Shown here: positions 1-10,250 of the stretch, piece by piece | Position numbering within the stretch: the stretch's first letter is position 1 | Layout: every line of letters starts with the position of its first letter | DNA from: Schauerella aestuarii | Lineage (GTDB): Bacteria; Pseudomonadota; Gammaproteobacteria; Burkholderiales; Burkholderiaceae_B | Direction of reading: 5' to 3' | DNA: 64,000 nt | Assembly (NCBI RefSeq): GCF_009866805.1 | Contig: NZ_SIZW01000041.1 | Location: 62,001 to 126,000, forward strand | Position numbers and translations under genes: made by a program | Notes under the pieces: model-generated | Databases searched by the model: none | What the model was told of the DNA's origin: nothing | What the model saw: the letters and a program-made list of their open reading frames with translations, nothing else

Positions 1-2
1 CG

Positions 3-1487
3 CTGGCGGTGCGCAACCGGCAGGGGCAGGATGGCTCGTTCGTGCACAAGCACCCGGCCTACGTCGAGCTCGAGCGGCTGGCTTACAGCGAGTTCGGGCT
101 GGCCGCGATGTCGCATCGTGGCGGCGTGCTCGGTTGGCCCGAGCCGTTGCCACCCGCCGCCAAATACGCGCTCACTTATCTTTTCGTGCAGGCCGAGTTC
201 GGTTTGTGCTGCCCGGTCAGCATGACGGATTCGCTCGCGCGCACGCTGCGCAAGTTCGGCCGTCCGGAATTGGTCGCCGATGTGCTGCCGCAGTTGATCA
301 CGCAAGACTTCGACGGTCTGCGCCAAGGCGCGATGTTCATGACCGAACAGGGTGCGGGTTCCGATGTGAGTGCCACAGCCACGATCGCTGCGCGCAGCGA
401 TGACGGTACGTGGCGGCTCACGGGCGATAAATGGTTCTGCTCCAACGCCGATGCAGGATTTGCGATGGTGCTGGCGCGCAGCGAGACCGAACCCGGGCTG
501 AAGGGCGTCTCGCTCTTTCTGCTGCCGCGCGACCTGCCCGATGGCCGTCACAACGACTATCGCATCTTGCGCCTGAAGGACAAGCTGGGTACGCGATCGA
601 TGGCCAGCGGCGAGATCCGTCTCGAAGGCGCGCAAGCCTGGTTGATCGGTGAGCGCGGTCAGGGCTTCAAGCACATGGCCGACATGATCAACAACTCGCG
701 TCTGTCCAACGGCATGCGCGCCGCCGGATTGATGCGGCGCGCTGTCACCGAGGCAACCTACATCGCCACGCATCGCCGTGCCTTCGGGAAACGATTGATC
801 GACATGCCGCTCATGCGCCGGCAATTGGCCAAGATGACGGTGTGGACCGAACAAGCTCGCAGCATGATGTTCCAGACGGCGCAGGCCTTGCAGGCCGCCG
901 ATGTGCCTGGCGCGGATCGCGCGCTGGCCCGCATCCTCACGCCGCTGATCAAATTTCGGGCCTGCCGCGATGCGCGCAAGGTAACCGGCGACGCAATGGA
1001 AGTGCGCGGTGGCTGCGGCTATATCGAAGAATGGAGCGACGCGCGGCTGCTGCGCGACGCTCACCTTGGGTCAATCTGGGAGGGCACCAGCAACATCGTG
1101 GCGTTGGATGTGTTGCGCGCCATCAAGAAGGAAAACGGCCTGCCCGCGCTAAAGAACCGGATTGCCGAACTGCTGGCGGATGGCGCACCGTGTGAGCCCG
1201 CTATCCGCGAACGCCAGGCGCAGGCCCTGGAGAGCGCCTATGCGCTCGCCGAGCACGCGGCGCAAGGCGGACATGACCATCTTGCGCGCCAGGCCGCCAC
1301 CGGGCTCTACAACGCGTTCTCGATGGCGGCCTTGCGCTGGGAAGCGCAGGCTGCCGGGATCCCGGGCCGTGCCGATATCGCCGACGCCGTCTTGCGGCAT
1401 CGCCTGGCGCCGCGCGATCCGTGCGCCATGGCGCCGGACGAATCAATCGCGATCGATCGTATTTTGCAACCGTCGCTCGAACGGTAA
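3..1487 (+). CDS. Acyl-CoA dehydrogenase family protein, 5' end cut by window
   Basis: The reading frame is open from base 3 and no ribosome binding site precedes the first GTG at base 9, so the N-terminus lies outside the window. The visible part has the flavin-binding middle domain (MTEQGAGSDVSA and GDKWFCSNADA segments, about residues 115-150), the helical C-terminal domain with FGKRLIDMPLMR, and a late WEGTSNI motif whose Glu sits where the catalytic base usually is. About 110 extra residues follow, the layout of AidB-like and other long acyl-CoA dehydrogenases. Such enzymes oxidise an acyl-CoA at the alpha-beta bond with FAD in the cytoplasm. A Bug receptor starts 23 bp downstream and a class III CoA-transferase follows, which suggests one operon for uptake, CoA activation and oxidation of an organic acid. 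The substrate is unknown. Confidence 0.9.
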   Translation: MAVRNRQGQDGSFVHKHPAYVELERLAYSEFGLAAMSHRGGVLGWPEPLPPAAKYALTYLFVQAEFGLCCPVSMTDSLARTLRKFGRPELVADVLPQLITQDFDGLRQGAMFMTEQGAGSDVSATATIAARSDDGTWRLTGDKWFCSNADAGFAMVLARSETEPGLKGVSLFLLPRDLPDGRHNDYRILRLKDKLGTRSMASGEIRLEGAQAWLIGERGQGFKHMADMINNSRLSNGMRAAGLMRRAVTEATYIATHRRAFGKRLIDMPLMRRQLAKMTVWTEQARSMMFQTAQALQAADVPGADRALARILTPLIKFRACRDARKVTGDAMEVRGGCGYIEEWSDARLLRDAHLGSIWEGTSNIVALDVLRAIKKENGLPALKNRIAELLADGAPCEPAIRERQAQALESAYALAEHAAQGGHDHLARQAATGLYNAFSMAALRWEAQAAGIPGRADIADAVLRHRLAPRDPCAMAPDESIAIDRILQPSLER

Positions 1488-1510
1488 GCCCATCAGAACA
1501 GGAGACAACC

Positions 1511-2497
1511 ATGATCAAACGAATGCTTGCCGTCGGCATGACGGCGGCCGCTGCCTTGGGAGCGCTCGGCGTGCCTGCCATCGCGCTTGCCGACGCCTAT
1601 CCGTCGCGCCCCATTACTTTGGTGGTGCCGTTCCCGCCGGGCGGCCCGACCGATGCGCTGTCGCGCCGGCTCGCGGGCGGTGTCGGTCAGGCGATCGGCC
1701 AAACCGTGGTCGTTGAGAACCGGCCGGGTGCAGGTGGCAATATCGGCGCCGAATATGTGGCGCACGCCAAGCCCGATGGCTACACGTTGCTGTTTGGCAC
1801 CTCGGGGCCGTTGGCGATCAACGGCAGTTTGTACAAGGATCAACGCTACGACCCGCAGAAGAGCTTCGCGCCGGTGATACGCGTGGGCCACTTGCCCAAT
1901 ATCCTTGTGGTCAATCCCAAGGTGCCGGCGACGAATGTGCAAGAACTCATCGCCTTGGCGAAATCGCGTCCCGACGCGTTGACGTATGCGTCGTCGGGCA
2001 ACGGCGCATCGTCCCATCTGGCCGGCGTGATGTTCAATCAGATGGCGGGCACCAAGCTGCTGCACGTGCCTTACAAGGGCACGGGCCCGGCATTGAATGA
2101 CTTGCTGGGCGGCCAGGTCGACATGTCGTTCACCGACATCATGACGGCGTTGCCGCACATCAAGGCCGGCAAGCTGCGCGCGATCGGGCTGGCCAGCGCC
2201 GACCGATCCGCGGCATTGCCCGACCTGCCCACGATCGCAGAGCAGGGCCTGAAGGATTACGACGTGAGCGTGTTCTTCGGCATCACGGCCCCCGCCGGCA
2301 CGCCGCCCGACGTGGTGGCGCGCTTGAACGAGGCGTTTGCCAAGGCGCTCGACGATCCCGCAGTGAAAGAGACGCTGACCAATCAGGGCATCGTCGCTGC
2401 GACCGACCGCACGCCAGCCGGTTTGCAGGCGTTCATCGATGAGCAAGTGCCCAAGTGGCGCGACGTGGTGCGTGCAGGCAACGTGTCCATCAACTAA
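1511..2497 (+). CDS. Bug/TctC-family periplasmic solute-binding protein (1 of 6)
   Basis: This is a 328-residue member of the Bug receptor family: two-lobed periplasmic proteins that bind small carboxylates or related acids for TctAB-type transporters or for sensing. The ATG at 1511 is chosen because GGAGA lies just before it and it starts a clear signal peptide (basic MIKR, Ala/Gly-rich core, cleavage near ALA at residue 27). The mature start AYPSRPITLVVPFPPGG, then VVENRPGAGGNIG, PDGYTLL and HVPYKGTGPALNDLLGG, are the family hallmarks in the right order. No tctA or tctB lies nearby, so the membrane partner must be elsewhere, or the protein may only sense its ligand. It sits between an acyl-CoA dehydrogenase and a CoA-transferase on the same strand, implying a ligand that is CoA-activated after import. 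Confidence 0.95.
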   Translation: MIKRMLAVGMTAAAALGALGVPAIALADAYPSRPITLVVPFPPGGPTDALSRRLAGGVGQAIGQTVVVENRPGAGGNIGAEYVAHAKPDGYTLLFGTSGPLAINGSLYKDQRYDPQKSFAPVIRVGHLPNILVVNPKVPATNVQELIALAKSRPDALTYASSGNGASSHLAGVMFNQMAGTKLLHVPYKGTGPALNDLLGGQVDMSFTDIMTALPHIKAGKLRAIGLASADRSAALPDLPTIAEQGLKDYDVSVFFGITAPAGTPPDVVARLNEAFAKALDDPAVKETLTNQGIVAATDRTPAGLQAFIDEQVPKWRDVVRAGNVSIN

Positions 2498-2514
2498 CGA
2501 CCAAGGATCAAAAG

Positions 2515-3627
2515 ATGAAGTCTGCCGGTGCGCTTGCGGGATGCAAAGTCGTCGATCTGTCGCGTGTGTTGGGTGGCCCCTACTGCACGCAAATTCTGGC
2601 CGATCATGGCGCCGAGGTGACCAAGATCGAGCCGCCGTCAGGTGACGAAACGCGCGGCTGGGGCCCGCCGTTTCTGGGCGATACGGCGTCCTACTTTATC
2701 GGCGTCAACCGCAACAAGCGCGGCATGGCCGTGGACCTGTCGCAGCCGGCGGGGCAGGAACTCGTGCGTACGTTGCTCGCCGATGCCGATGTGCTGGTGG
2801 AGAACTTCAAACCCGGCACGCTCGAGAAATGGGGCCTGGATTACGACACACTCAGTGCGGCATTTCCACGTCTGGTGCACTGCCGCATCAGTGGGTTCGG
2901 TGCCGATGGCCCGCTCGGTGGATTGCCGGGCTATGACGCCTGCGCGCAAGCCATGTGCGGCTTGATGAGCGTGAATGGCGATGCGGATGGTGAGGCCACG
3001 CGCGTGGGCTTGCCGGTGGTCGACATGGTGACCGGGCTCAATGCTGCAGTGGGTATTTTGCTGGCGCTCAACGAACGTGAAAAAAGCGGGTTGGGCCAGT
3101 TCGTGGACATGACGCTCTTCGACTGCGCGATTTCGCTGCTGCATCCGCATGCCGCCAATTTCTTCTACAGCGGCAAGACGCCGCAGCGATCCGGAAATGC
3201 GCATCCGAATATCGCGCCTTACGAAACGTTTGAGACGCAAACGGGGCCGATCTTTCTCGCGGTGGGAAACAACACCCAATTTGCCGGGTTGCTGCGCGTG
3301 CTGTCTGCCGAGCACCTGGGCGAAGATCCGCGCTTCGTCACCAACGCCGAGCGTTTGAAGCATCGCGACGCGTTGCGGGCCGCATTGGGCGCACTGCTGG
3401 CATCCAAGGATGCCGCCGTGCTGGCCGATAAGCTGTTGCGCCATGGCGTGCCCGCGGCACCGGTGTTGACGGTGCCGGATATCTTGAGCCATCCGCACAC
3501 CGCGCACCGCAGTATGGTAATGCACGAGGGCGACTATCACGCGGTGGCGTCGCCCATCAAGCTGTCGCGCACGCCCGCAAGCTTGCGGCGGCTGCCGCCG
3601 AAGCTGGGGGAGCATAACGAGGGATAG
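2515..3627 (+). CDS. Class III (CaiB/BaiF) CoA-transferase
   Basis: A 370-residue class III CoA-transferase, which moves CoA from an acyl-CoA donor to a free carboxylic acid through an enzyme-bound aspartyl anhydride. The N-terminal segment LAGCKVVDLSRVLGGPYCTQ and the following HGAEVTKIEPP match the family's Rossmann-like CoA-binding half. The nucleophile is expected at Asp170 in the LPVVDMVTG segment, the position seen in formyl-CoA transferase. The ATG at 2515 has AAGGA upstream and lies 17 bp after the Bug gene, so the two are almost certainly cotranscribed. With the upstream acyl-CoA dehydrogenase this makes a plausible three-step route: capture an acid, activate it, desaturate it. The actual acid cannot be read from the sequence. 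Confidence 0.93.
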   Translation: MKSAGALAGCKVVDLSRVLGGPYCTQILADHGAEVTKIEPPSGDETRGWGPPFLGDTASYFIGVNRNKRGMAVDLSQPAGQELVRTLLADADVLVENFKPGTLEKWGLDYDTLSAAFPRLVHCRISGFGADGPLGGLPGYDACAQAMCGLMSVNGDADGEATRVGLPVVDMVTGLNAAVGILLALNEREKSGLGQFVDMTLFDCAISLLHPHAANFFYSGKTPQRSGNAHPNIAPYETFETQTGPIFLAVGNNTQFAGLLRVLSAEHLGEDPRFVTNAERLKHRDALRAALGALLASKDAAVLADKLLRHGVPAAPVLTVPDILSHPHTAHRSMVMHEGDYHAVASPIKLSRTPASLRRLPPKLGEHNEG

Positions 3628-3691
3628 GGCGGCTCTCAGGCACGCGGCTCGCTGATGATGGTCGTCATTCAACGCCCATAAGGTAGCCGCT

Positions 3692-4810
3692 ATGTCGACG
3701 CCCGTTACGCCCCCCTCAAACCCGCAGTTTGTTCGTTACACCCCAACGCTCGAGCAGATCCCGGACGATGAAGCTGAAACCATCCAGGGGCTGACCGAGG
3801 CGTTGCGCAGTATTTCCGAGCGGGTGTACGAAGATAGCGGCCATGCCGTGCGTTCCGTGCATGCGAAAAGCCATGGCCTGTTGTCTGCGGTCCTCGACGT
3901 GCCGGAGGGTTTGCCCCCGCATTTGGCGCAGGGCATCTTCGCCAAACCGGGTCGCTATGACGTGGTGATGCGTTTTTCCACCAATCCGGGCGACATTCTC
4001 GACGACAGCATCTCCACCCCGCGCGGACTAGCGGTGAAGATCATTGGTGTGGAGGGCGAGCGGCTTCCCGGTTCCGAAGGCGAGAACGTCCAGGACATCG
4101 TGATGCAAAATGCGCCCGCATTTACCGCCGCAACGCCGAAAGCCTTCTTGAAAACGCTGAAACTGCTTGCGGCCACGACTGATAAGGCGCCGGGGCTGAA
4201 GAAGGCCTTGTCAGCCGTGCTGCGCGGCACCGAAAAGGCGCTCGAAGCGGTGGGTGGGGAAAGCGGCACGCTGAAGTCGCTGGGGGGCCATCCCGAAACC
4301 AACCTGCTGGGCGAAACCTACTACTCGATCGCGCCGGTGCGTTATGGCGATTATGTGGCGAAGCTCAGTCTGGCACCGGTGTCGGCTTCACTCACGAACC
4401 TGACCGACGCACCGGTCGAAATCAATGGCCATCCCAATGGCTTGCGCGAGTCGGTCAATTCGTTTTTCGTACAGCAATCGGGCGAGTGGGAAGTGCGCGT
4501 GCAGCTCTGTACGAACGTCGAGACCATGCCGATCGAGGACGCCTCGGTGCGTTGGCCCGAAGACGAAAGCCCGTTCGTTACGGTGGCCAAGCTGACGGCA
4601 GGACCACAAACCGCCTGGAGCGAAGCGCGCGCGGCAGTGGTCGACGAGCGCATGGCCTTCGGCCCGTGGCATGGTGTGGTGGCGCATCAGCCGTTGGGTG
4701 GCGTCATGCGCGCACGCAAAACCACCTATCAGTCGTCGGCTGACTATCGCAGCGAACGCAATGGCTGCCCGATTCATCAGCCTCGCGAGCAGACCTATTT
4801 GCCTGAATGA
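3692..4810 (+). CDS. Catalase-family heme protein
   Basis: A 372-residue protein of the small catalase-like group (SrpA-type), shorter than classical catalases of 480 or more residues. Signs include VRSVHAKSHG around residue 57 (candidate distal His), the MRFSTNPGDILDD and STPRGLAVKI segments of the catalase barrel, the QDIVMQNAPAF segment with a conserved Asn, and near the C-terminus a PWHGVVAHQPLGG stretch followed by RKTTY, an RxxxY arrangement like that of the proximal heme-ligand Tyr. Members decompose peroxides or act as peroxidases. No signal peptide is visible, so it is probably cytoplasmic. It starts 64 bp after the CoA-transferase, and a strong hairpin terminator follows its stop codon. 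Whether it belongs to the upstream operon is unclear. Confidence 0.9.
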   Translation: MSTPVTPPSNPQFVRYTPTLEQIPDDEAETIQGLTEALRSISERVYEDSGHAVRSVHAKSHGLLSAVLDVPEGLPPHLAQGIFAKPGRYDVVMRFSTNPGDILDDSISTPRGLAVKIIGVEGERLPGSEGENVQDIVMQNAPAFTAATPKAFLKTLKLLAATTDKAPGLKKALSAVLRGTEKALEAVGGESGTLKSLGGHPETNLLGETYYSIAPVRYGDYVAKLSLAPVSASLTNLTDAPVEINGHPNGLRESVNSFFVQQSGEWEVRVQLCTNVETMPIEDASVRWPEDESPFVTVAKLTAGPQTAWSEARAAVVDERMAFGPWHGVVAHQPLGGVMRARKTTYQSSADYRSERNGCPIHQPREQTYLPE

Positions 4811-4866
4811 TCAGAGCCGTGTCGGCGCGCGGCGTCAAGCACCGCTTGAGTACGTGCACCGGCCGC

Positions 4867-4900
4867 AAAAGCGCGTAGCGAGCAATCGCTACGCGCTTTT
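4867..4900. terminator. Hairpin terminator between convergent genes
   Basis: Fifteen-base perfectly complementary arms (4867-4881 and 4886-4900) enclose a GCAA loop, a stable GNRA tetraloop. The top-strand arm ends in TTTT and continues GTTTG, so it is a good Rho-independent terminator for the catalase-family gene. Read on the other strand it sits just past the DUF1737 stop codon and may end that transcript too, although the trailing T-run is shorter there. Confidence 0.85.
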
Positions 4901-4906
4901 GTTTGC

Positions 4907-5134
4907 CTAGTCGCGCGTCACCGCAGCGCGCGCATCGGCGCGTAACGAGGCCGGCCCATCCGGCCAGATGATGGCTTGCGCCACAATCACTTGCGCGCCG
5001 TTGAACGTGACGGCGGGTGAGCCATGCAGCACGTATCCCATCGTGAGGGCATCGCTCACGCGCTGGCAAAATGCGGCGTCGTCAGGGCCCGTGAGCACGC
5101 GGTAGATCGGGAGATTCGAAGGGGGCAAGCTCAT
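4907..5134 (-). CDS. DUF1737 domain protein, coupled to uvrA
   Basis: A 75-residue protein matching the small DUF1737 family: [20 protein letters not shown] near the N-terminus, then [14 protein letters not shown] and IVAQAIIW. The family has no known biochemical role. There is no signal peptide or membrane segment. Its ATG overlaps the uvrA stop codon in an ATGA arrangement (5131-5134), which normally means translational coupling, so its level should follow that of UvrA. The last 15 or so residues are Ala/Arg-rich and less conserved-looking. The link to excision repair is positional only. Confidence 0.85.
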   Translation of the reverse strand: MSLPPSNLPIYRVLTGPDDAAFCQRVSDALTMGYVLHGSPAVTFNGAQVIVAQAIIWPDGPASLRADARAAVTRD

Positions 5135-8004
5135 GCGGTCTTCCTGTTTTCGGGATGCTTCTTCAGCGTGCGGGCCAGATACGTACCGGTATGGCTTTCC
5201 GGTGCGGCCGCCAGATCTTCTGGCGTGCCTTGCGCAACCACGCGTCCGCCACCGTCGCCACCTTCCGGACCCATGTCTACCACCCAGTCGGCGGTTTTGA
5301 TCACGTCCAGATTGTGTTCGATCACGAGCACGGTATTACCCGCTTCGACCAATTGATTGAGCACCTGCAGCAACAGTTCGATATCGCGGAAATGCAGGCC
5401 CGTGGTGGGCTCATCCAGGATATACAGCGTGCGGCCGGTGCTGCGGCGCGACAACTCGAGCGACAGTTTCACGCGTTGCGCTTCACCACCCGATAACGTG
5501 GTGGCGCTTTGACCCAGACGTAGATACGACAGGCCCACGTCCATCAACGTATGCAGCTTGCGGGCGATGTTCGGCACCGAATCGAAGTACTCGAGCGCCT
5601 GCTCGACCGTCAGATCCAGCACCTCGCTGATATTGCGGCCGCGATAGCGGATTTCCAGCGTTTCGCGGTTATAGCGTTTGCCGTGGCACGTGTCGCAGGG
5701 TACGTACATGTCCGGCAAAAAGTGCATCTCGACCTTCACCACGCCATCGCCCTGGCACGCTTCGCAGCGGCCGCCCTTGACGTTGAAGCTGAAACGTCCG
5801 GGATCGTAGCCGCGCGTGCGCGATTCCGGCACACCGGCAAACAATTCGCGGATCGGCGTGAACAGGCCCGTATACGTTGCGGGGTTGCTGCGCGGCGTGC
5901 GGCCGATCGCGCTTTGATCGACAGTGATGATCTTGTCGAAATGCTCCAGCCCGTTGATCGCCGTATAAGGTGCCGGCTCCGATTGTGCGTGGTGCAGATC
6001 GCGCGAGAGGGCCACGGCCAACGTATCGTTGATCAGCGTGGATTTGCCCGATCCCGATACTCCCGTCACGCACACGAAGCGGCCCGCCGGAATGCGCAGA
6101 TCGACCGACTTCAGGTTATTGCCGCTTGCGCCCAGCAATTCCAGCGCTGGCTGGTCGTCGGTGACCGGGCGACGTTCGGGAATCGCGATTTCGCGCGCGC
6201 CGCTCAAATATTGTCCGGTAACCGAATTGGGATCGCTCTGAATAAAGTCGGGCGTGCCTTGCGACACGATCTGACCGCCGTGTTCGCCCGCACCCGGGCC
6301 CATGTCGATCACCCAATCCGCCGTGCGGATCATGTCCTCATCGTGCTCGACCACGATCACGCTATTACCGAGATCACGCAAATGCTGCAGCGTACCGATC
6401 AGCCGATCGTTATCGCGCTGATGCAAGCCGATCGACGGCTCGTCCAGCACATACATCACGCCGGTCAGCCCGGAGCCGATCTGGCTGGCCAATCGAATAC
6501 GCTGCGCTTCGCCGCCCGAAATCGTATCGGCGCTGCGATCCAGCGACAGATAATTCAAACCGACATTATTCAGAAACGCCAGACGGGCCTCGATCTCGCG
6601 CACGATGCGTTCGGCGATCTCCTGCTTTGAACCCGTAAGCTTGAGCGCTTGAAACCACGCGAGGCAGGCCGACAACGGCATCGCTTCGACTTCAAAAATC
6701 GCCTGGCCGTGACGTTCGCCCACACCGCGATCTTCATTGCCGATCAACACATTGCGCGCATCTTCGCGCAGGCGCGAGCCGCCGCAATCCGGGCAGGTTT
6801 TGACCGCACGATATTTACCCAACTCTTCGCGCACCGTGGACGAATCGGTTTCCTTCCAGCGGCGTTCCAGATTGGGAATCACGCCTTCGAACGGGTGATT
6901 GCGTACCGTGCTGCGGCCTTTCTCGTTCAAATACAGAAAGGGAATTTCTTCGTCGCCCGAACCGTCGAGCACGATCCGGCGCATGTCTTCGGTGAGTTCT
7001 TCCCAGGGCGTTTCGATATCGAAATCGTAATGGGCCGCCAAACTGGTCAACAGCGAATGCGTAAACGCGTTGCGCCGATCCCAGCCGCGAATGGCACCGG
7101 CGGCCAAGCTCAATTCGGGAAACGCGACCACGCGCTTCGGATCGAAAAAGCCCACGTGCCCGATGCCGTCGCAACTGGGGCAGGCACCGATGGGATTATT
7201 GAAACTGAACAGACGCGGTTCGAGTTCCGGCAGACTATGGCCGCACACCGGACAGGCATATTTGCTGGAGAAGGTTTGCTCGTGGCCGCTATCCATATCG
7301 AGTGCGATCACGCGGCCTTCGGCCAGTTGCATCGCCGTCTCGAAACTCTCCGCCAGACGCTGGGTGGCCTCGGGGCGCACGCGCACCCGGTCGAGCACCA
7401 CGTCGATATCGTGTTTCTCGGCCTTTTTAAGCTCGGGCATGCTGTCGATCTCGACCATCTCGCCGTCGACGCGCAGCCGCACGTACCCTTGCGCCTGCAG
7501 ACTGGCGCACTCATCCTCGAACGCGCCTTTCTTCGCGCGCGCCAGCGGTGCCAGGATCGCCAGGCGCGTCTCGGGCCGCCACGCCATCACCGCGTCCACC
7601 ATCTGGCTCACGCTCTGCGATTGCAGCGGCAGCGAATGGATGGGGCAAAAAGGCGTGCCGACGCGGGCATAGAGCAGGCGCAGGTAATCGTGGATTTCTG
7701 TAATGGTGCCCACGGTGGACCGCGGGTTATGGCCGGCCGCCTTTTGCTCGATCGAAATCGCGGGCGACAGCCCCTCGATCAGGTCGACCTCCGGCTTGTC
7801 CATCAGTTGCAGGAACTGGCGGGCATAGGCGGAAAGACTTTCGACATAGCGCCGCTGCCCTTCGGCATAAAGCGTGTCGAAGGCGAGCGAAGACTTGCCG
7901 GATCCCGAAAGACCGGTCACCACCACCAGCTTGTGACGCGGGAGGTCCAGCGACACATTCTTCAGGTTGTGGGTGCGCGCACCCCTGATACGAATCACAT
8001 CCAT
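5131..8004 (-). CDS. uvrA: Excinuclease ABC subunit UvrA
   Basis: UvrA is the damage-recognising ATPase of nucleotide excision repair; as a dimer it loads UvrB at lesions. The 957-residue product has the usual length. It carries two ABC modules: Walker [10 protein letters not shown] at about 31-39 with a matching second copy GVSGSGKST in the C-terminal half, each followed by a SGGEAQR signature and a Walker B ending in LDEP. Zinc modules CPVC...CPSC (first half) and CEAC...CDTC (second half) are intact. The frame is open for 46 codons upstream, but the ATG at 8004 starts [14 protein letters not shown], the normal UvrA N-terminus, so that start is used. It is divergent from the MFS gene (144 bp between starts) and coupled at its 3' end to a DUF1737 gene. 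I found no convincing LexA box. Confidence 0.98.
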   Translation of the reverse strand: MDVIRIRGARTHNLKNVSLDLPRHKLVVVTGLSGSGKSSLAFDTLYAEGQRRYVESLSAYARQFLQLMDKPEVDLIEGLSPAISIEQKAAGHNPRSTVGTITEIHDYLRLLYARVGTPFCPIHSLPLQSQSVSQMVDAVMAWRPETRLAILAPLARAKKGAFEDECASLQAQGYVRLRVDGEMVEIDSMPELKKAEKHDIDVVLDRVRVRPEATQRLAESFETAMQLAEGRVIALDMDSGHEQTFSSKYACPVCGHSLPELEPRLFSFNNPIGACPSCDGIGHVGFFDPKRVVAFPELSLAAGAIRGWDRRNAFTHSLLTSLAAHYDFDIETPWEELTEDMRRIVLDGSGDEEIPFLYLNEKGRSTVRNHPFEGVIPNLERRWKETDSSTVREELGKYRAVKTCPDCGGSRLREDARNVLIGNEDRGVGERHGQAIFEVEAMPLSACLAWFQALKLTGSKQEIAERIVREIEARLAFLNNVGLNYLSLDRSADTISGGEAQRIRLASQIGSGLTGVMYVLDEPSIGLHQRDNDRLIGTLQHLRDLGNSVIVVEHDEDMIRTADWVIDMGPGAGEHGGQIVSQGTPDFIQSDPNSVTGQYLSGAREIAIPERRPVTDDQPALELLGASGNNLKSVDLRIPAGRFVCVTGVSGSGKSTLINDTLAVALSRDLHHAQSEPAPYTAINGLEHFDKIITVDQSAIGRTPRSNPATYTGLFTPIRELFAGVPESRTRGYDPGRFSFNVKGGRCEACQGDGVVKVEMHFLPDMYVPCDTCHGKRYNRETLEIRYRGRNISEVLDLTVEQALEYFDSVPNIARKLHTLMDVGLSYLRLGQSATTLSGGEAQRVKLSLELSRRSTGRTLYILDEPTTGLHFRDIELLLQVLNQLVEAGNTVLVIEHNLDVIKTADWVVDMGPEGGDGGGRVVAQGTPEDLAAAPESHTGTYLARTLKKHPENRKTA

Positions 8005-8148
8005 GCGGGTTTCAGCAGATTCAAAGGCCAACTTGGTACTATAGCGCGCCGAACCGCCTTGGCCGCATGGGCAGGTCGGTCTGGCTGTACTTTGGCTGTA
8101 TTCAGTACCGGAGATGCCCATCATCCGGACTTCCCATTTCATTTCTGC

Positions 8149-9351
8149 ATGCCCGCCACACCCAAACTCAAACTGACAGCGGCCGAACGCCGCGCCAGCA
8201 TCGCTCTCTCCGGCCTTTTCGCCTGTCGGATGCTGGGCCTGTTCCTGCTGCTGCCGGTGTTTGCCGTGTCGGCCGCCGGGCTGCCGGGCGGCAACGATCC
8301 CGCGCGCGTGGGGTTGGCACTGGGCATGTATGGACTCACGCAGGCCGTGATGCAGATTCCGTTCGGTCTGGCGTCCGATCGCTGGGGGCGACGGCCCATC
8401 GTGCTGCTGGGGCTATTGCTCTTCATCATCGGCAGCGTGGTCTGTGCGATGGCCGATGATGTGTTCTGGATCACCATCGGCCGCGCGATTCAGGGTTCCG
8501 GCGCCATTTCCGCGGCCGTCACCGCCTGGCTGGCCGACGCCACCCGCGATGAGGTACGCACCCGCGCCATGGCCATGGTGGGCGGCTCGATCGGGATTTC
8601 GTTTGCCGTGTCGCTCGTGGCGGCCCCCGTGCTCGTGGGCTGGTGGGGCTTGTCGGGCCTTTTCTGGACGATTGCCTGCCTGGGCGTGGCCAGTCTCGCG
8701 GTGGCGCGTTTCGTGGTGCCCGTCGTGCCTCGCACCACCGCCCGCAGCCTTTCGGTCAGCCCGCGCGCTGTGCTCACCCATGGCGACCTCCTGCGGCTCA
8801 ACTTCGGCGTGTTCAGCCTGCATTTGATCCAGGTCGCGCTCTTCGTCGTTACCCCGGCTTTGCTGGCCCAGGCGGGCGGCCTGGCGGCGAGTGACCTTTG
8901 GCGTGTGTATCTGCCGGTCATCCTGATTTCCTTCGTGCTGATGGTGCCCATCGTCTTCATCGCTGAGAAACGCCGCGCCCACCGTGGCGCGCTGCGTGCG
9001 ACGGTGGCGGGGCTGGCGGTGGTCTGTGCGCTCATGGGGGCCGTCAGCCACACGTTTTATGCGCTGGCTGGCGCGCTCACGCTCTTTTTCGTGATGTTCA
9101 ACGTGCTCGAGGCGTTACAACCGTCGCTCGTATCGCGCGTGGCGCCAGCACAGTTTCGCGGTCTGGCGCTCGGGTTCTACAACACCGCGCAGGCCGCCGG
9201 GCTGTTCACCGGCGGCGCGCTGGGCGGCTGGATGGCCTCGCACTATGGGTCGAACGCCGTATTTGCCGGCACGGCGATCCTGGCGGCACTGTGGCTGATC
9301 GTGACCTGGGCGCTGAAACCGCTGCCGGAGGCGGCCAAGCCGTTGCATTGA
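8149..9351 (+). CDS. MFS transporter
   Basis: A 400-residue major facilitator with about twelve hydrophobic segments. The loop 2-3 signature reads [16 protein letters not shown], the classical motif A of drug/proton antiporters and related exporters. The frame extends far upstream antisense to uvrA, but the ATG at 8149 ([17 protein letters not shown]) gives the usual short cytoplasmic leader before helix 1, so the upstream part is treated as a shadow. The gene lies between uvrA (divergent) and ssb (same strand), an order I associate with Bordetella and relatives. Its substrate cannot be told; YajR-like or other sugar/drug efflux roles are possible. Confidence 0.93.
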   Translation: MPATPKLKLTAAERRASIALSGLFACRMLGLFLLLPVFAVSAAGLPGGNDPARVGLALGMYGLTQAVMQIPFGLASDRWGRRPIVLLGLLLFIIGSVVCAMADDVFWITIGRAIQGSGAISAAVTAWLADATRDEVRTRAMAMVGGSIGISFAVSLVAAPVLVGWWGLSGLFWTIACLGVASLAVARFVVPVVPRTTARSLSVSPRAVLTHGDLLRLNFGVFSLHLIQVALFVVTPALLAQAGGLAASDLWRVYLPVILISFVLMVPIVFIAEKRRAHRGALRATVAGLAVVCALMGAVSHTFYALAGALTLFFVMFNVLEALQPSLVSRVAPAQFRGLALGFYNTAQAAGLFTGGALGGWMASHYGSNAVFAGTAILAALWLIVTWALKPLPEAAKPLH

Positions 9352-9542
9352 GCGCCGGATGGCCGGGTTCGTCCCATGCGGTCAAGGCTGGGGCAGGCCT
9401 CTTGCACATGCGGTACTGCGGCTGCAAATCGCCATAGTGACCCGGGTGGACACGGTTGTCCGCCCGAGTAGGTCGAATTCATCACAGAACAATTTTTTTA
9501 AAACCTGTTTTATCGTCTAATGGCGGTTTAAGGGAGATCGCA

Positions 9543-10079
9543 ATGGCATCCGTCAACAAAGTCATTCTCGTCGGCAATCTGGGCCGCGACCCGGAAGTGC
9601 GCTACAGCCCCGAGGGTAGCGCCATCTGCAATCTGTCTCTGGCGACGACGTCCCAGTGGAAAGATAAGGCGTCGGGCGAGCGCAAGGAAGAAACCGAATG
9701 GCACCGTGTGGTCATGTACAACCGCTTGGCTGAAATCGCCGGCGAGTACCTGCGCAAGGGCCGCCCGGTGTATATCGAGGGTCGTCTGAAGACCCGCAAG
9801 TGGCAAGACAAAGACACCGGCGCTGATCGTTACAGCACCGAAATCGTGGCCGACCAGATGCAAATGCTGGGTGGCCGTGAAGGCGGTGGCGAAGGTGGTG
9901 GTTTCGGCGGTGGCGACACCGGCGGCGGCTACGAAGGCCGTGCTCCGCAACAGCAACGCAGCGCGCCGCGTGCTGCTCCGCAGCGTCCGGCGCCCAGCGC
10001 ACCGGCCGGCGGCAATGGCGGCAACCAGGGTGGCGGCGCCGCTAACTTGGCCGATATGGACGACGATATTCCGTTCTAA
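9543..10079 (+). CDS. ssb: Single-stranded DNA-binding protein SSB
   Basis: SSB coats single-stranded DNA during replication, repair and recombination and recruits partners through its acidic tail. The 178-residue product starts [18 protein letters not shown], typical of bacterial SSB, with the OB fold over about residues 1-110 ([33 protein letters not shown]). A Gly/Gln/Pro-rich linker follows, and the tail ends in DMDDDIPF, the conserved protein-docking tip. The ATG at 9543 is preceded by AAGGGAG. The frame is open about 29 codons upstream without support. A 191-bp leader separates it from the MFS gene and contains an unusual run of T (9492-9499 region) next to AAAACC, so it probably has its own promoter. 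A hairpin terminator follows. Confidence 0.98.
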   Translation: MASVNKVILVGNLGRDPEVRYSPEGSAICNLSLATTSQWKDKASGERKEETEWHRVVMYNRLAEIAGEYLRKGRPVYIEGRLKTRKWQDKDTGADRYSTEIVADQMQMLGGREGGGEGGGFGGGDTGGGYEGRAPQQQRSAPRAAPQRPAPSAPAGGNGGNQGGGAANLADMDDDIPF

Positions 10080-10109
10080 AGTCGGCGGTTACGGCTGGAA
10101 GACTTACAG

Positions 10110-10133
10110 ACCCGCGCTCGCAAGATCGCGGGT
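10110..10133 (+). terminator. Rho-independent terminator after ssb
   Basis: Seven-base GC-rich arms (10110-10116 and 10127-10133) with a ten-base loop, followed by TTTGT. It lies about 30 bp past the ssb stop codon. Confidence 0.7.
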
Positions 10134-10250
10134 TTTGTATTTGGTGCCATAGCGCAGAGGAAAATAATTCGCAACCGAATGCAATCCGCCGCTCCCGAAG
10201 CGGGCGCGATTGCTAGAGTGCGTGCCCCTCAGTTAAACGAAGTACCCCAA

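Noticed and set aside
8075-8115. CTGTAC/CTGTATTCAG sequences upstream of uvrA as a LexA box
   Set aside because: The half-sites are too close (CTG-N4-CAG) and do not form CTGT-N8-ACAG, so SOS control is not supported here.
6649-8148. 500-codon upstream extension of the MFS gene
   Set aside because: It lies antisense to uvrA with shadow-type composition; the transporter begins naturally at 8149.
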